This document shows positions 21,811 through 32,439 of a stretch of DNA of 64,000 nt, piece by piece (position 1 is the first letter of the stretch; the number at the start of each line of letters is the position of its first letter). The notes beneath the pieces were generated by a model. It had not been told where the DNA came from. It was given only the letters and a program-made list of their open reading frames with translations, and did no database searches. Both the position numbers and the translations under genes were made by a program. The DNA comes from Catonia carolina (taxonomy: Eukaryota; Arthropoda; Insecta; Hemiptera; Achilidae), in NCBI GenBank assembly GCA_035578175.1, contig JAQMRL010000005.1, forward strand, positions 51,317,722-51,381,721. The letters run 5' to 3'.

Positions 21811-22847
21811 ATAATAATAAGCAATTTTCAGCGTAACTGTGATAACTAAACTGTACTAAAGGATCTCAAAACTAAAATAATAGTCTATTGAATTTTTTTC
21901 GGAAAACCATTTTAGTTTTTATTACTTTTTTTATTTGCAAGTTTACAGCAGGCGTTCCCCAAGATGGTGTACTTACTCTTCTCCTGTTTGTACAATATAT
22001 TTACTTCCGACATTCCAGTAAAAGATAACGTAGGCAATTATTTGCTTCTTAAACTGACAACTTTGTGATACGAACTAGGTAAAAATGTCTTCAGAAATAT
22101 TTCAGTTGAAATGAGTTCAAATAAAACCTTTTTAAATATGAAGGCACTGACGGTTTCAGGTGAATCTATAGAAATAAGTCCATTTAACTTTTAGATTCCA
22201 ACCAAATATAATAAAATGTCCATCGATAACGCTACATGGTTTAGTAATTCTCCAAGAAACTTGTGTAAAATACGTCGACTTCTTTAAATAAAAATAATAC
22301 GTCAACTTCTATTAATCACAAATTATATTAAGAAAACCCTATTTTAGAACAGAAGAACAAACTTAACGAAATTCATGATTTCTAACCAAAATTTCTGAGG
22401 TTCACAGCTGGAGATTCTTTGTCAAATGAAAATTTACATCGTGGTCTGAAGACGCCTCTTGCAAGGGATGTAACCAAAAGTTTGATCATTCAACTATTTG
22501 ACTAGTTCCACCGGTACGCCTAAAGAATTCGTTTTAAAATTTATCAGTGAGACAATTTCCAAACTGACTACTTCAAAAATCATGAATTAGTTACTGCTTA
22601 CGTTAAAGCTTCAACAAGTAAATTTGCTTCTCAAGTATGTTCTGTTATCATGTAAACTGAATTCATATTTTTACTATACAAATTTAAACTTTTGGAAATC
22701 TAGAAAATGCTTCAATAAAGGCACGTTGCACCATATAAATCAAATAGAGATAAAATTTAGTATGAGATTTTCAGGTATACAATGCTGGATATAATATTAT
22801 TAAAGATAAAACTATTTTGATTTCTTAGCCATGTAATTAATTAGAAA
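21811..22847. other. Unassigned AT-rich sequence
   Basis: About 1 kb with no recognised gene, repeat or structure. Confidence 0.45.
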
Positions 22848-22962
22848 CATCTTCTTTAGGTGCCAATTTGATTTCGATTGTAAGCGGATACCATCGTTTT
22901 CTGCACCTTATTCGTTGCAATTCCGAACATATCCTCCAAACTCTTGTCAAACCAAGTCCTAA

Positions 22963-23629
22963 AGAACATTCCACACAGCACGTGGCGTACGTGTCTGGAC
23001 GTATGCTAGCCACTTTTAAAAATATCGTTTCCCTGCTTATCAAATGAGATTGTTCAAACTGCAGGGTCATGGCCACGCGCCACGTCAGATACACTGGACA
23101 CGCGTGGCTACCGTTTGCTCTCTGAGCGATCTTTCTAAACGTGATGGACACGTTTTGGCCCGCGCATGCGTAGAGCGAAGGCTAGATCTTGTGGCAACCG
23201 CCAAGAACTACACTCTCTGTAGGTTTTGTCGTTTTTCCTCATGACACCATCAACCATTGTCAGGGCCTCATTGAACTGGTCATGACGAAGTGCTGAATTT
23301 GTCATTGTCCGCATTAAGTTATGATATTCGCCATAAGACTTTTTTCCAATTGATTGGGTGTATCCACTCGTTTCTTGATACCAGAGAATACAACAAAACC
23401 AGCTCATTATCACTACTGCTGCTGCTGGAGTTATCATACCAAGGTAAGCCGCATGAAAACCCAAATTCACACCACGGGACCGTTGGAGCTGACATCTTTC
23501 TGAATACTGACGATGAACGTGACTGGTATAGCATCACAACACTCGCTGCTATATGAATTGGCACGTGGCTAGTGTGGCCGGCGTGGCGTAGATCCAGACA
23601 CGCACATCATGTGTTGTTTGGAATGGCCT
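22963..23629 (-). mobile_element. PIF/Harbinger-type element with TAA target duplication
   Basis: A 667-bp insertion. Ends are AGAACATTCCACACAGCACG and, from the other side, AGGCCATTCCAAACAACACA, diverged inverted repeats that also share GTGTCTGGA further in. TAA at 22960-22962 and 23630-23632 is the 3-bp duplication typical of PIF/Harbinger. The host LINE reading is restored on removal. It is GC-richer than the surroundings. Confidence 0.8.
23200..23520 (-). pseudogene. HARBI1-like nuclease, N-terminal remnant
   Basis: Two frames on the minus strand carry the start of a Harbinger nuclease. NEWIHPINWKK comes first and then, one frame over, KSYGEYHNLMRTM, DQFNEALTMVDGVMRK and NDKTYREC...LAFALRMR. 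This follows the HARBI1 order (R-WVHPIN---GEFHNL..., then -FD--L--V, then -RL---LR). The segment that should hold the YFRM motif is shortened, and all DDE catalytic residues are missing because the element is internally deleted. It also has a serine-rich run (NSSSSSSDN) near 23420. Confidence 0.65.
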
Positions 23630-23745
23630 TAAGGTTTACTAGCCAGGATATTCTTCTTCGTCCTCGTACTCTCCTTCCTACGACCTTACCTTGGAGTACT
23701 TGCTGAAAAAAGATGTATCTTTCTGCGTTTCTCATAATGTTACCC

Positions 23746-24838
23746 AATTATGACAGTTTTCGGCATTTAATTGTGTGTTAACGAGTTCCAAGTTTCTACT
23801 GAATTAGGAACATGAAAATTCCAAAATTAATTAACATAATAATAGCCTACAAAATTATATATCGGGGGTCACTTAATTTGAAGGACTGTTAACCGATATA
23901 TGTATTTTATGTTTTAACTAGGCCTAATAAATAAATCTAGTATTTTTTATTCCCTACAGATGTCAAAAATTTCTTTACTTATAGCACAGGTGTAATTGCT
24001 AATAAGCTATATAAATCTTACATAAAAGGTTGATGACCCTTTGTTGTATCTAGGTAATCTGTATGCATTAGAATATAGAGTAGATAAATTTAAATAGCTG
24101 GAAGGCGTGAGATTGTTAGCGGTGCGATGAAAAGGCGAGGTGTCAACTTGATCTGATCTGAACGTTATGTATTAACTTATATTATAAAGTCAGTAAAACC
24201 CTATTACAACATATTCCGCCATCTTTAGGCCACCATTATTTTCCCGAAATTCATTATGAAATAAACTTTAGTCGAGCTGTTGTTGAAAATAGTTGCGGAG
24301 AATAAATTATATGTATATGTTCTTCCATTAAGTTCGTATCGTCCGTTATCTTTTAAGTTGGGCGTCCTCTGATGACTGCAAGGTCTGGTTTGTTGGAAGA
24401 TCATCATTTTTTTAAATTAAAAAAGTAAAATAAAAATAAATAAATATAAACTTGCTCCACCTCTTCTTCTCGGCAATACTATTTCCTTCTTCACCTTCTC
24501 TCGTCTTCGTTGTTTTTTTGAACATATCTTCGTATTATAGTTAGTAATCTTCATATTTTAATTCTTCATTCCATATCACTAGTATGATTTATCACCTGAC
24601 CGTATTTTCTGAAGGTTATTAAAACGGGATTATTGTTATAAATTTTTATATTTTTTTCTTAATTATCTGATTAATAATGATTTAAAAAACTATTTAACAA
24701 TTCCATTCTTAAATATAAAAATATATAGAGTTAGTTTCCAATCTTCTTTAATGTATCATATTTTGATTAAATTTTATAATTTCTTTTTTTATTAATTTAA
24801 GAATAAAATAGCGTCGTATTAAGAATTTTAACGAATTA
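23746..24838. other. Unassigned AT-rich sequence
   Basis: No gene recognised. One TAGGCCTA octamer is at 23919-23926. Confidence 0.45.
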
Positions 24839-25345
24839 AGTAAGGAGGATATATTAAAAGAAAATGTTTTTATACTGTAAGTTCGTCAAAAACTTTGTGT
24901 GTGCTTGAAATGCAGCATTTTTTTTTGTTTTAATTAATTATTTTCATTATGGTCATCATCATTTTAGTTTCAACTACTTCATGTTTCAAGATATTATTTG
25001 ACAGTTCAGAGTCAAGTTCAGTTTTGTTTTTTGTTCAGAGTTTAGACTTTTCTTAAAACACTCTGTAGTGTGTTAAGTCTTTTTTTGAAACACTAAAGTG
25101 TGTTTCAAAAAATTACTAAACTCTGAACGAAAACAAAACTAAACTTGACTCTGAATTGTGAAATAAAATCTTGAAACATGAAGCAGTTGAAGCTCAAGAT
25201 GACGATGACAACAATGGAGATGATAATTTCCCGATTTATGAGAAGACAATGATAAGGATTTACTAAAAAAATGGCTGCATTTCAAGTACACTCAAAGTTT
25301 TTGACTGATTTGCAGCATGAAAACATTTTCTTTTAAAGAATCATT
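24839..25345. repeat. Near-palindrome of about 500 bp
   Basis: The left arm, about 24850-25050, pairs with the right arm, about 25115-25340. Landmarks are GTCAAAAACTTTG.GTG.. (24886) against CACTCAAAGTTTTTGAC (25290), CTTCATGTTTCAAGAT (24978) against ATCTTGAAACATGAAG (25168), and TTCAGAGTCAAGTT (25006) against AACTTGACTCTGAA (25143). The core (25050-25115) holds two smaller hairpins made of AAACACT/AGTGTGTT. No terminal duplication or transposase is visible. Confidence 0.8.
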
Positions 25346-25492
25346 TTAACGTTTTGTATTTTCATTCTAAGTACACTATTATTCCGACTTTTATCGTCTT
25401 TGCTTGTAGTTTATATTTACGTTTAAAAAAACTGGAAAAGAATTACACTTCAAAAATTCTTAATAACAATTCGTACTTCAATAGACAATTAA

Positions 25493-26308
25493 TTGTTGTT
25501 TAGGTCATCAGCCTAAAGGCTGGTTTGAACCTCTAGAGGCTTTACCAAGTAAAACGAGGGGTAAGGAGAATTACAATTGCTTTCCTCACTGAGTTTAAAA
25601 GTATGCTTATCAGCATGCCAGGCCCTCTGAAAATTTTCACCCTGCAAATGACACCTTCACATCATTCACCACAGAGTCTAGCTGTATAATGAAATTCATT
25701 ACTCTCAGTGGAGATAACTCTGACTAGTCTTTTGCATTACGGAATTGAGGCCTGGACTCTTAACAGAAGCAACAGTCAACAAATTGAAAGGTTTTTAATT
25801 TTGACCGTATAAGATAAGGCTGCGAATGTCCTGGACGCAGAAAATTACTAATGCGGAAGTGCTACCTCGAATGAACAAGGCAGCGGATTTGATCAGCGTA
25901 GTGAAGGCGCGAAAGCTGCAATATCTCGGTCATATGCGGGATGAGCGCAGGTATGACTTGCTCCTGCGCATTCTGCAAGGCAAAATCGACAGTAGAAGGG
26001 GACCAGGGCGCAGAAGAATTTCATGGATGGCCAACCTGAGAGTATGGTTTAACAAAAGCTCAGAAGAACTCTTTCGGATAGCTACCAATAAAGTAAGCAT
26101 CGCCATGATGGTCGCCAACTTTCAGAACGGAGAGGCACCATGAGAAGAGAAGAAGTGTCTTTTACACCTCTACCTCTTCTGTTTTTAAATGCTTCAGTTA
26201 TGTATCTGCCTGACCATGTGATAAGAAACAAACTTTTTTGTAGCCCTGGAACTAGCAGAATGAGTGCAAATAATTTAACACTCTATCTGTCGGGCTCCTG
26301 TATGGGCA
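25493..26308 (-). mobile_element. RET-1 copy interrupted by a LINE tail
   Basis: The RET-1 halves are 25493-25735 and 26149-26308. They join cleanly at the GTGTCTTTTACA block. The 5' end (minus strand) is near CCCATACAGGAGCCCGACAG, slightly longer than in other copies. Confidence 0.8.
25735..26148 (+). pseudogene. 5'-truncated LINE C-terminus inside RET-1
   Basis: Opens at YGIEAWTLNRSNSQQIERF (end of the RT/thumb region). After a frame change it continues RLRMSWTQKITNAEVL, KARKLQYLGHMRDERRY, GPGRRRISWMANLRVWF and ELFRIATNKVSIAMMVAN, ending at a stop at 26141-26143. The 105-codon frame is intact to the natural C-terminus. The short tail is GAAGAGAAGAAG. A duplication of roughly GTCTTTT(G/A)CA flanks it. 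It is the same LINE lineage as 22848-23745 and 49845-50265. RT catalytic residues are absent. Confidence 0.8.
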
Positions 26309-27343
26309 CTGAGTTGATTTATCCTTGAATATGCAAAACTAAAATTGGGTAGAATTATTTTTTCGATCACAAATTTAACTTCAGTAATTTTACGTTTTAA
26401 GCTGTAAATTAATAAAAGAAAATTAACTATTACAGAAAATTAATTTCTATTTAGATATGTTTTTGTATTATATAGAAAATAATTACTGCTCAAATTCTTT
26501 TGGAATTCAATTTTATTTTAAACTTTTAGTAATTGAATCTATAAAAAGTGAAAATCGTTGAAATTGGGTTACTAATTTGTTCTAAGATTACGTCATCGTA
26601 TTTAAATAGTGTCGCTTAAAATAAATTCACTAATGTAGGATGTCTGGAATAAATTAAATATATTCACGTGTAAAAATTAGGTACCTCCTATAGAAAGTGT
26701 ATTTTGAAAATTCCAAAAAATACTAAACTGGACTAAAAAACAAGATTCGGGACTAAATTACTTAAAAAACAAACATGTAACTGTCTGTATGCTAATAAAT
26801 TAAAAATTCTATTTAATTAAAATTTACGACTTTGCAAAAATTTTAATTTATTCAGTTCACATACGCAACTTTACAAGCACACACGACAAAATATTCGTGA
26901 GGATAGAACTGAAATTTGATACAGTGGAATTAACCACTTTCTCTCGACTTATAATATTTTGTGGTTTTCAATTTTTTAAATGTCTGGTTCAACAAATTCT
27001 TGAGAAGTCTCAAGGTTGAAATTCTGTCTCGATTAATTTCTACTACATTTTTTCATTTTAAATATTGATTAATCTCTAACCAAAATCTAATGTTATTGAT
27101 CTATCTCAAATATTTCTCGGCCATAATATTTTTCCACAAAAACTTGACGTAAGTTTTTTTGTTATTTTTATAATCCTTACAAGTTAAATTTTTTAAATAA
27201 TTTTTCGAAAAAATTGTTATAAATAGTAAATTTATTAAAAAAACTCAATTGATAAAGATCTACAAGTAATAATTACTATTTTCAAAGGGGAGTAGCTCGA
27301 TTTTAATAAACAATATCGATTTTTCGATTTTACCATGTACAAA
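26309..27343. other. Unassigned AT-rich sequence
   Basis: No feature recognised over about 1 kb. Confidence 0.45.
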
Positions 27344-27666
27344 ATCCAGTGGGTTGGTCTAGAGGTAAAGTCGTCGCCGCAAGTCATCTGTTTAACACCA
27401 AATTTTCGGAGACGAAGGTTCTGATTCAAATCCTAGTAAAGGTAGTTACTTTTTTACAGATTTGAATACTAGACAGTATTATCGATGTACTTTGATTCTT
27501 GGGTTTCAATTAACCATACTCTCTCAAGAAAAGTCGGCCTGAGTCTGTACAAGACTACACCTAATTTACATTTCATACACATCAACCTTCATCTTATTGG
27601 GCCATGGGAGTCGCTTATTGTTTTCAAATTGACCAGATTTTACCATTAGTCTACACACATTAGGGG
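27344..27666 (+). mobile_element. SINE-A copy, full length
   Basis: Starts CCAGTGGGTTGGTCTAGAGG with a perfect A box, B box GATTCAAATCC, and body to ATTAGGGGAAAAA. This is the most complete head in the window. Confidence 0.85.
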
Positions 27667-27720
27667 AAAAACCATATACAAACCTTTAACGTATACTAGT
27701 AAATTAAACTAATATAAGAT

Positions 27721-27861
27721 TAATTGCTAAAAACATGTTTCCTGGGTTCAGGGGGTCTGAAAACGTGTAGATCCGGTGAAAACTCGATTTCGAAAAATCG
27801 ACATGAAAACAATACTTTCCTTCCTATAGGCCTATATTCATATAAGCAAGAGAAAGTAAAA
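27721..27861 (+). mobile_element. HLT-1 right-end fragment carrying TAGGCCTA
   Basis: Only the last 140 bp of HLT-1. Compared with the copy at 6265-7205 it is almost identical, except for an exact 6-bp insertion that turns CCTATATATTC into CCTATAGGCCTATATTC (octamer at 27827-27834). Confidence 0.85.
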
Positions 27862-28597
27862 ATATTGAAAATAAATCATACAAATATAAAAATTTATTTA
27901 TACAACAATAATTTTGCATGAGGGTAATTAAAAACAAGTATCTACAACATTATGTTTAAAAAAATTTAATTATGAACAATTTTAACTAACGAATTTAATT
28001 ACTTTACTGCACTAAAATTACCAGATATTAATAAAATTCAATTATGAATACCTATCATAAATTTTATTAATATAAATCCACTTAACCTTTTACAATTTGT
28101 AAACTGAAAAATTATTGAAACTGTTTTTAATATAGGCACTCACTAGATTACATTATCAATGTTAAGTCGTCGACATCATTAAGTATGTAAAGAATAAAAT
28201 AAATAAATAAACAATAAAAAACAAATCAATAAAAATAAGTAAATAATGCAACAGCGATTTACTTGTTAACAAATTGATAAGATAACTCGTTTTCAGTGTG
28301 GTAGGCCTCCTTGAAATGTTTTTGTATTTAACAACGGGATCTAATCTATTTATGAATTTATAATAGTAGCAACGACTTAAAAATTAAAACATAATTTAGG
28401 CTTAATAACAAATAAATAATAAAAACAAAGGACGTATTAGTGAATTCAGAATACTCTGTTTTATTACAAATTTATAAGTGTTCCATGGATATTGATAAAA
28501 AATATTCAATTAATTTTTAAATTTAATAATTTAAATTTTATTTATTTAATTATTTCAATTTAAAATTATAAAATTTAAAAGATAAGTCTTTAATATT
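27862..28597. other. Unassigned, very AT-rich sequence
   Basis: Extremely AT-rich with no recognised repeat or frame. TAAATTTAATAATTTAAATTTTA near 28517 is a simple AT inverted repeat. Confidence 0.45.
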
Positions 28598-28663
28598 TTT
28601 ACTTTCTCTTGCACTATGTGAATATGTAGGGTGTTAAAGTATTTGTTATATCGATTTTTCGAA
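28598..28663 (-). mobile_element. HLT-1 right-end fragment
   Basis: TACTTTCTCTTGC to GATTTTTCGAAAC, cut off by a SINE-B insertion. Beyond the SINE the HLT-1 sequence is not recognisable. Confidence 0.65.
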
Positions 28664-28829
28664 ACTAATTTTTTTTTTTTTTTTGGTTTAACGTCCGACT
28701 GTTCTGCAATTACTGCTAATGCAGACGGTGAATGATGAAATTATTTTTTGTAACGTATGAAAAAAGGCCGTGCCTAAATGGGATTCGAACCCAAGATCAC
28801 ATGATGAGAGGCGAGCACGTCGCCTCTCT
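28664..28829 (-). mobile_element. SINE-B copy inside an HLT-1 fragment
   Basis: On the minus strand: head GACGTGCTCGCCTCTCATC, B box GGTTCGAATCCC, GTCTGCATTAGCAGTAATTG, and tail GGACGTTAAACC followed by a long A-run (T-run at 28668-28684 on plus). TTTTTCGAAAC occurs immediately on both sides (about 28652-28662 and 28830-28840), a probable target duplication. The first part of the tRNA head is missing. Confidence 0.8.
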
Positions 28830-29403
28830 CGTTTTTCGAAACGAGTTTGGGTAGAAAAAAGAAACGACAATGTAAATGAAATCATATTATCAAAAATTTC
28901 AGAAAAATGGAATTTTCTGAAAAAGTTGTAATAAATTTTTAATGGTTCCATGTACCGGAAAATTTCACTGGGCAAAAAATATACGCCTCCATTTTTTTAC
29001 TTTCTCTTGCCTGTATGAATATATAGGAAGGAAAGTATTGTTTTCATGTCGAGTTTTCACCGGATCTACACGTTTTCAGAACACCTGAACCCAAAAACAT
29101 GTTTTTAGTGATTGGTCTGTGTGGGGTGTGTGTGCGTGCGCGCGCGCACGTGTGTGTTTGAACAAAATATCTCAATAACGGAACATAGTACGAAGTTGAA
29201 ACTTGAAAATTAAATTAGATACCACTAGAGGACCAGATACGAACATTTTCCAAAAAAATCAGTGAACCAGAAGTAGTAGTTTTTTCGTGTAATTTTTCAC
29301 TTTTTTGCGATTTTTTCAAAAACGGCTACGATTTTTTTTAAATTCGCCTTATTTACTACTTTTCTAATGTGTTATTACTAACGTTTGGTTATATTGATAA
29401 TTT

Positions 29404-30346
29404 GGGTCTTTTCCGTTTTCTGGATGCCACTATCAAATACAATTCTCTGAAGGGTTGCACACTTGTTAATTTCTCCCACTCCCTGCCTTATTGAATACTT
29501 AACCGAGATAGACACACTCACGCACGCGTACACACGCCCTTCCCAGTACCAGTATATAGCACTATGTTACACGTTCTGTTGTTTTATTTCTGATTTTGAT
29601 TGATTTATTTTGCTATTACTACATTCTGCCCATAACTGTCAGGTGGAGTGTCAAATTATTTACACTCAATCTGTTAGTTACAGGGCTAAAATAAATAGTT
29701 CTGTTTCTTATCACATTGTCAGCCAACTAAATGACTGAATCATTTAAGAGCAAAAGAGGCAGAGGTGTAAAAGACACTAATCAGAGTTATCTCCTCTGAA
29801 AGTAATGAATTTCATTATACAGCCAGACCCTGTGGTGAATGAAGTGAAGGTGTCATTTGCAGAGTGTAAAATATGTGCTTTTCAGAGGGCCTGGCATGCT
29901 GATAAGTGTACTTTTCCACTCAGTGAGGAAGGCAATGGTAAACCACTTCACTCCTCGTTTTACTTAGTAAAACCTCTACAGGTTCAAACCAGCCTTTTGG
30001 CTGATGACCTAAAAAACATTACTAAATTACTATTGCATTATATTTTTTAATTATTTCCATTGGGAAGAGAAAGTCGTGTGAGGGTTTCACACATAATATT
30101 TTAGTTGTTACATCTTCTGGGATTATGCAATAACCGTCTTTCCTGAAGGAACTCTGCAGCATCTTCCTCCGTCCGAATATTATTAGGTAACTACAAAGTT
30201 CATAGCAGACTGTAAATCTGAGGGGATTTGACATTACGCAGGAATATTGCTAGTCAGATTGGCGCGCTGGACGCAGGAGTGGGAGAATTGTGAAACCTTC
30301 AAGGAATTCGGATTTGATAGTGGTACTCAGAAAACGGAAAAGAGCC
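29404..30346. mobile_element. MITE-1 copy holding RET-1, 8-bp duplication
   Basis: The ends GGGTCTTTTCCGTTTTCTGG and, from the right, GGCTCTTTTCCGTTTTCTGA are inverted repeats of about 45 bp. The flanks GATAATTT (29396-29403) and GATCATTA (30347-30354) fit one 8-bp duplication of the HLT-1 sequence GATAATTA with a mutation in each. Without the nested RET-1 the element is about 545 bp, the same as the copy at 45040. Confidence 0.8.
29626..30017 (+). mobile_element. RET-1 copy, subfamily a, with intact short frame
   Basis: Flanked by ATTACTACATT (29615-29625) and ATTACTAAATT (30018-30028), an 11-bp duplication of MITE-1 sequence as seen in the uninterrupted MITE-1. The 3' end has the hairpin CAGCCTTTTGGCTG. 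A frame from the ATG at 29805 (MNFIIQPDPVVNEVKVSFAE...) is open through the 3' end; see the finding on this frame. Confidence 0.9.
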
Positions 30347-30401
30347 GATCATTATTTGCATTGGCAAGAGAAAGTCGTGTAAGTGTTTCACATCATATTT
30401 T

Positions 30402-31275
30402 TACTTTCTGAACTTTCAGGGGGTCGTTTTCAGACCCCCTGAACCCAAAAAACATGTTTTTAGCGATTGATCTGTGTGTGTGTGTGTGTGTTTGAACAGA
30501 ATATCTCAAGAACAAAACATCGTATAAACTTTAAACTTAAAACTTAAGTTACATACCACTACCGGACCCGACACGAACATTTTCATCAAAATCGGTCAAC
30601 CAGAAGTAGTAGTTTATTCGTTCAATTTTTCACTTTTTTCGATTTTCTCAAAAACTGGTCCTACGATTTTTTTAAAAATCACCTGGTTTACTAAATTTTT
30701 TTATGCTCTACAAGATAGGGTAGGCGCCATGTTTGCTGAAATCTCGATGAGGCGTTTTTCACGTAAAGAAATTGTTTTTTTAAGATTGATGCGTTAATAT
30801 GCATTTTAGCGCAAAAATGTATATAATTAAAGTTGTAGAAAATTTAACATTCTACAACTTTTATTTCAAATATTTTTTTGTATAACGCTTAGTTTAGCGG
30901 TAATTAGCAATTTTCTGTTTTTTTCTCACGAAAACGTGTAAAAAAATCTATTTTTTTAAGATTTCGGCCTTAGTATGTGTTTTACGACAAAAGTTTTGCT
31001 ATATAATTAAATTTATAGGAAATTAAAAGATCTACAACTTTTATTTAGAGTATTTTTTGTACAGTCTAGTTTAGCGTGAAAGAGCGATTTTCCATATTTT
31101 TAAGCCAAACTGAGGTTGATTTTTATTTTGCGTCTTTCACTCATGATTAAAATAAGGTTATGTTTATTGAGGTTGGTTTTTTGTTTATTTCTAATGTTTT
31201 ATTACTAATGTTAGGTTTATTATTAATTATTTGCATTTGCAAGAGAAAGTCGTGTGAGTGTTTCACACCAGATTT
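30402..31275 (-). mobile_element. HLT-1 copy, tandem with the preceding one
   Basis: Runs from TTTTTACTTTCTGAAC (right end rearranged, hairpin lost) through GACCCCCTGAACCCAAAAAAC, (TG)n at 30474-30491, both 165-bp units and CAAGAGAAAGTCGTGTGAGTG to CACACCAGATTTTTTTT. Same orientation, zero spacing from the copy before it. Confidence 0.8.
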
Positions 31276-32221
31276 TTTTTTTCTATAATACAATTGCATT
31301 TACAATAAATTTTATGAATTTAAAAAGAAAATGTTTTTTGAAATGGTAGTATACACCCAGTTTTCTGCCTCTCCGCCAAATCTATTCTTACCACAGACAA
31401 TTAGTATTTCATTTACATCATAGTACTTAATGCAGCCTTATATGCTTTGTGCATTTTTTTTTATAAAATTTAATCAATCGTCTTGTTCTTTATAACAATT
31501 TTTATCTAAGTATTTGTAAATTATTTTATTTGTATTATTAATAAATCATTCAGGTTAAATTTTTAAAGAATTTTAAGCGGCCAATATCAAAGTACACTAA
31601 AACAAATATAAATAATTTTGTCCTTTTATATATAATATAAATAATTGTAAAACATTTAAAAGAAATAAAAAAGTAGTTAACAATGTAAAGTATATGACTA
31701 GGTGGCAAAGGGACCGAACAACGTGATAGGCCTACATTTACTTAAAGATGGGGCGGCAAATTCTTTACAAATCCTCATTAATTATTTCAATTTTTATTTT
31801 ATTTTCATTTGGTTAACTGTTTTTTGATTTTTTTCCACCCGGCGGTATGCGCTTTATCTATTGTCTTATTTTCCATTCACTTGTCATTTCTCCAAATCTT
31901 GTTTGTTATTTGAACGACAACTTTTTTTGGTTTTCTTTATCTGACTTTGGAATTTATTTGGGTGGCCATTAGTCGCTAAAGATCAATTAAATCACCATAT
32001 GTATTGACTCGGACAGGTCTCTCGTTTGTCTCGCGTTCAAATTATTTCTTTAATTAGGTGCTCGGTCTTTGTTTTTATATTTATATATATGTACTTTTTT
32101 ATTGTAGTTTACTTATTTATATTGTTTAATATGTTTTTATTTGATTAATGTTACAATGTAAATTTTACACATTGTATTGCGATTTAGTAACTTAAATCCT
32201 TTATAATTCACAATAAAAATT
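31276..32221. other. Unassigned AT-rich sequence
   Basis: No gene recognised. One TAGGCCTA octamer is at 31727-31734. Confidence 0.45.
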
Positions 32222-32340
32222 TAAGTAGCCCAGTCAGTCAGCTGGTAGGAAGTCGCTATTTTTTGTCAAGTAACACTAGTAGGCAAGCGACTTGTATGGT
32301 GACCAGCTGACAGCCATTCCTGAACAAACTCCACTCGGGG
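32222..32340 (+). repeat. Direct repeat left of a LINE fragment
   Basis: AGTCAGCTGGTAGGAAGT through CTGAACAAACTCCACT resembles 33180-33290 in the same orientation, with the LINE tail lying between. Confidence 0.5.
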
Positions 32341-32439
32341 TACCTGTTCAAATATTCATTCCAAATCACGTCAAAAAATACAGCGAAAATCAGCGATCAA
32401 ATAGGATGGTTGTCATTAAAGTAAAGTTCCCGATAACAA

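Larger units (their letters stand above)
22848..23745 (-). pseudogene. LINE C-terminus interrupted by a Harbinger element
   Basis: On the minus strand the first part (23745 to 23633) reads RNAERY.FFQQVLQGKVVGRR, then RGRRRISWLVN. The second part (22959 to 22848) reads TWFDKSLEDMFGIATNKVQ. Joining the two across the insertion and removing one TTA duplication restores the family's NLRTWFD text without loss of a codon. Related tails occur at 25735-26148 and 49845-50265. The 3' end is at about 22848 (AAAGAAGATG). Confidence 0.75.
28996..30400 (-). mobile_element. HLT-1 copy holding MITE-1
   Basis: HLT-1 parts are 28996-29403 and 30347-30400. The copy is also internally deleted: the jump from the GCCTTATTTACT block to TCTAATGTGTTATTACTAAC skips the two 165-bp units. 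The TG run carries CG steps (GTGCGTGCGCGCGCGCACG at about 29131-29149). It ends GTGTTTCACATCAT, immediately followed by the next HLT-1 copy. Confidence 0.75.

Noticed and set aside
23420..23440. Serine-repeat domain
   Set aside because: Short low-complexity run within the Harbinger remnant.
22837..23556. Host gene on either strand, suggested by several overlapping frames and higher GC
   Set aside because: The frames are explained by a Harbinger remnant inserted into a LINE, with a TAA duplication and restored LINE text.
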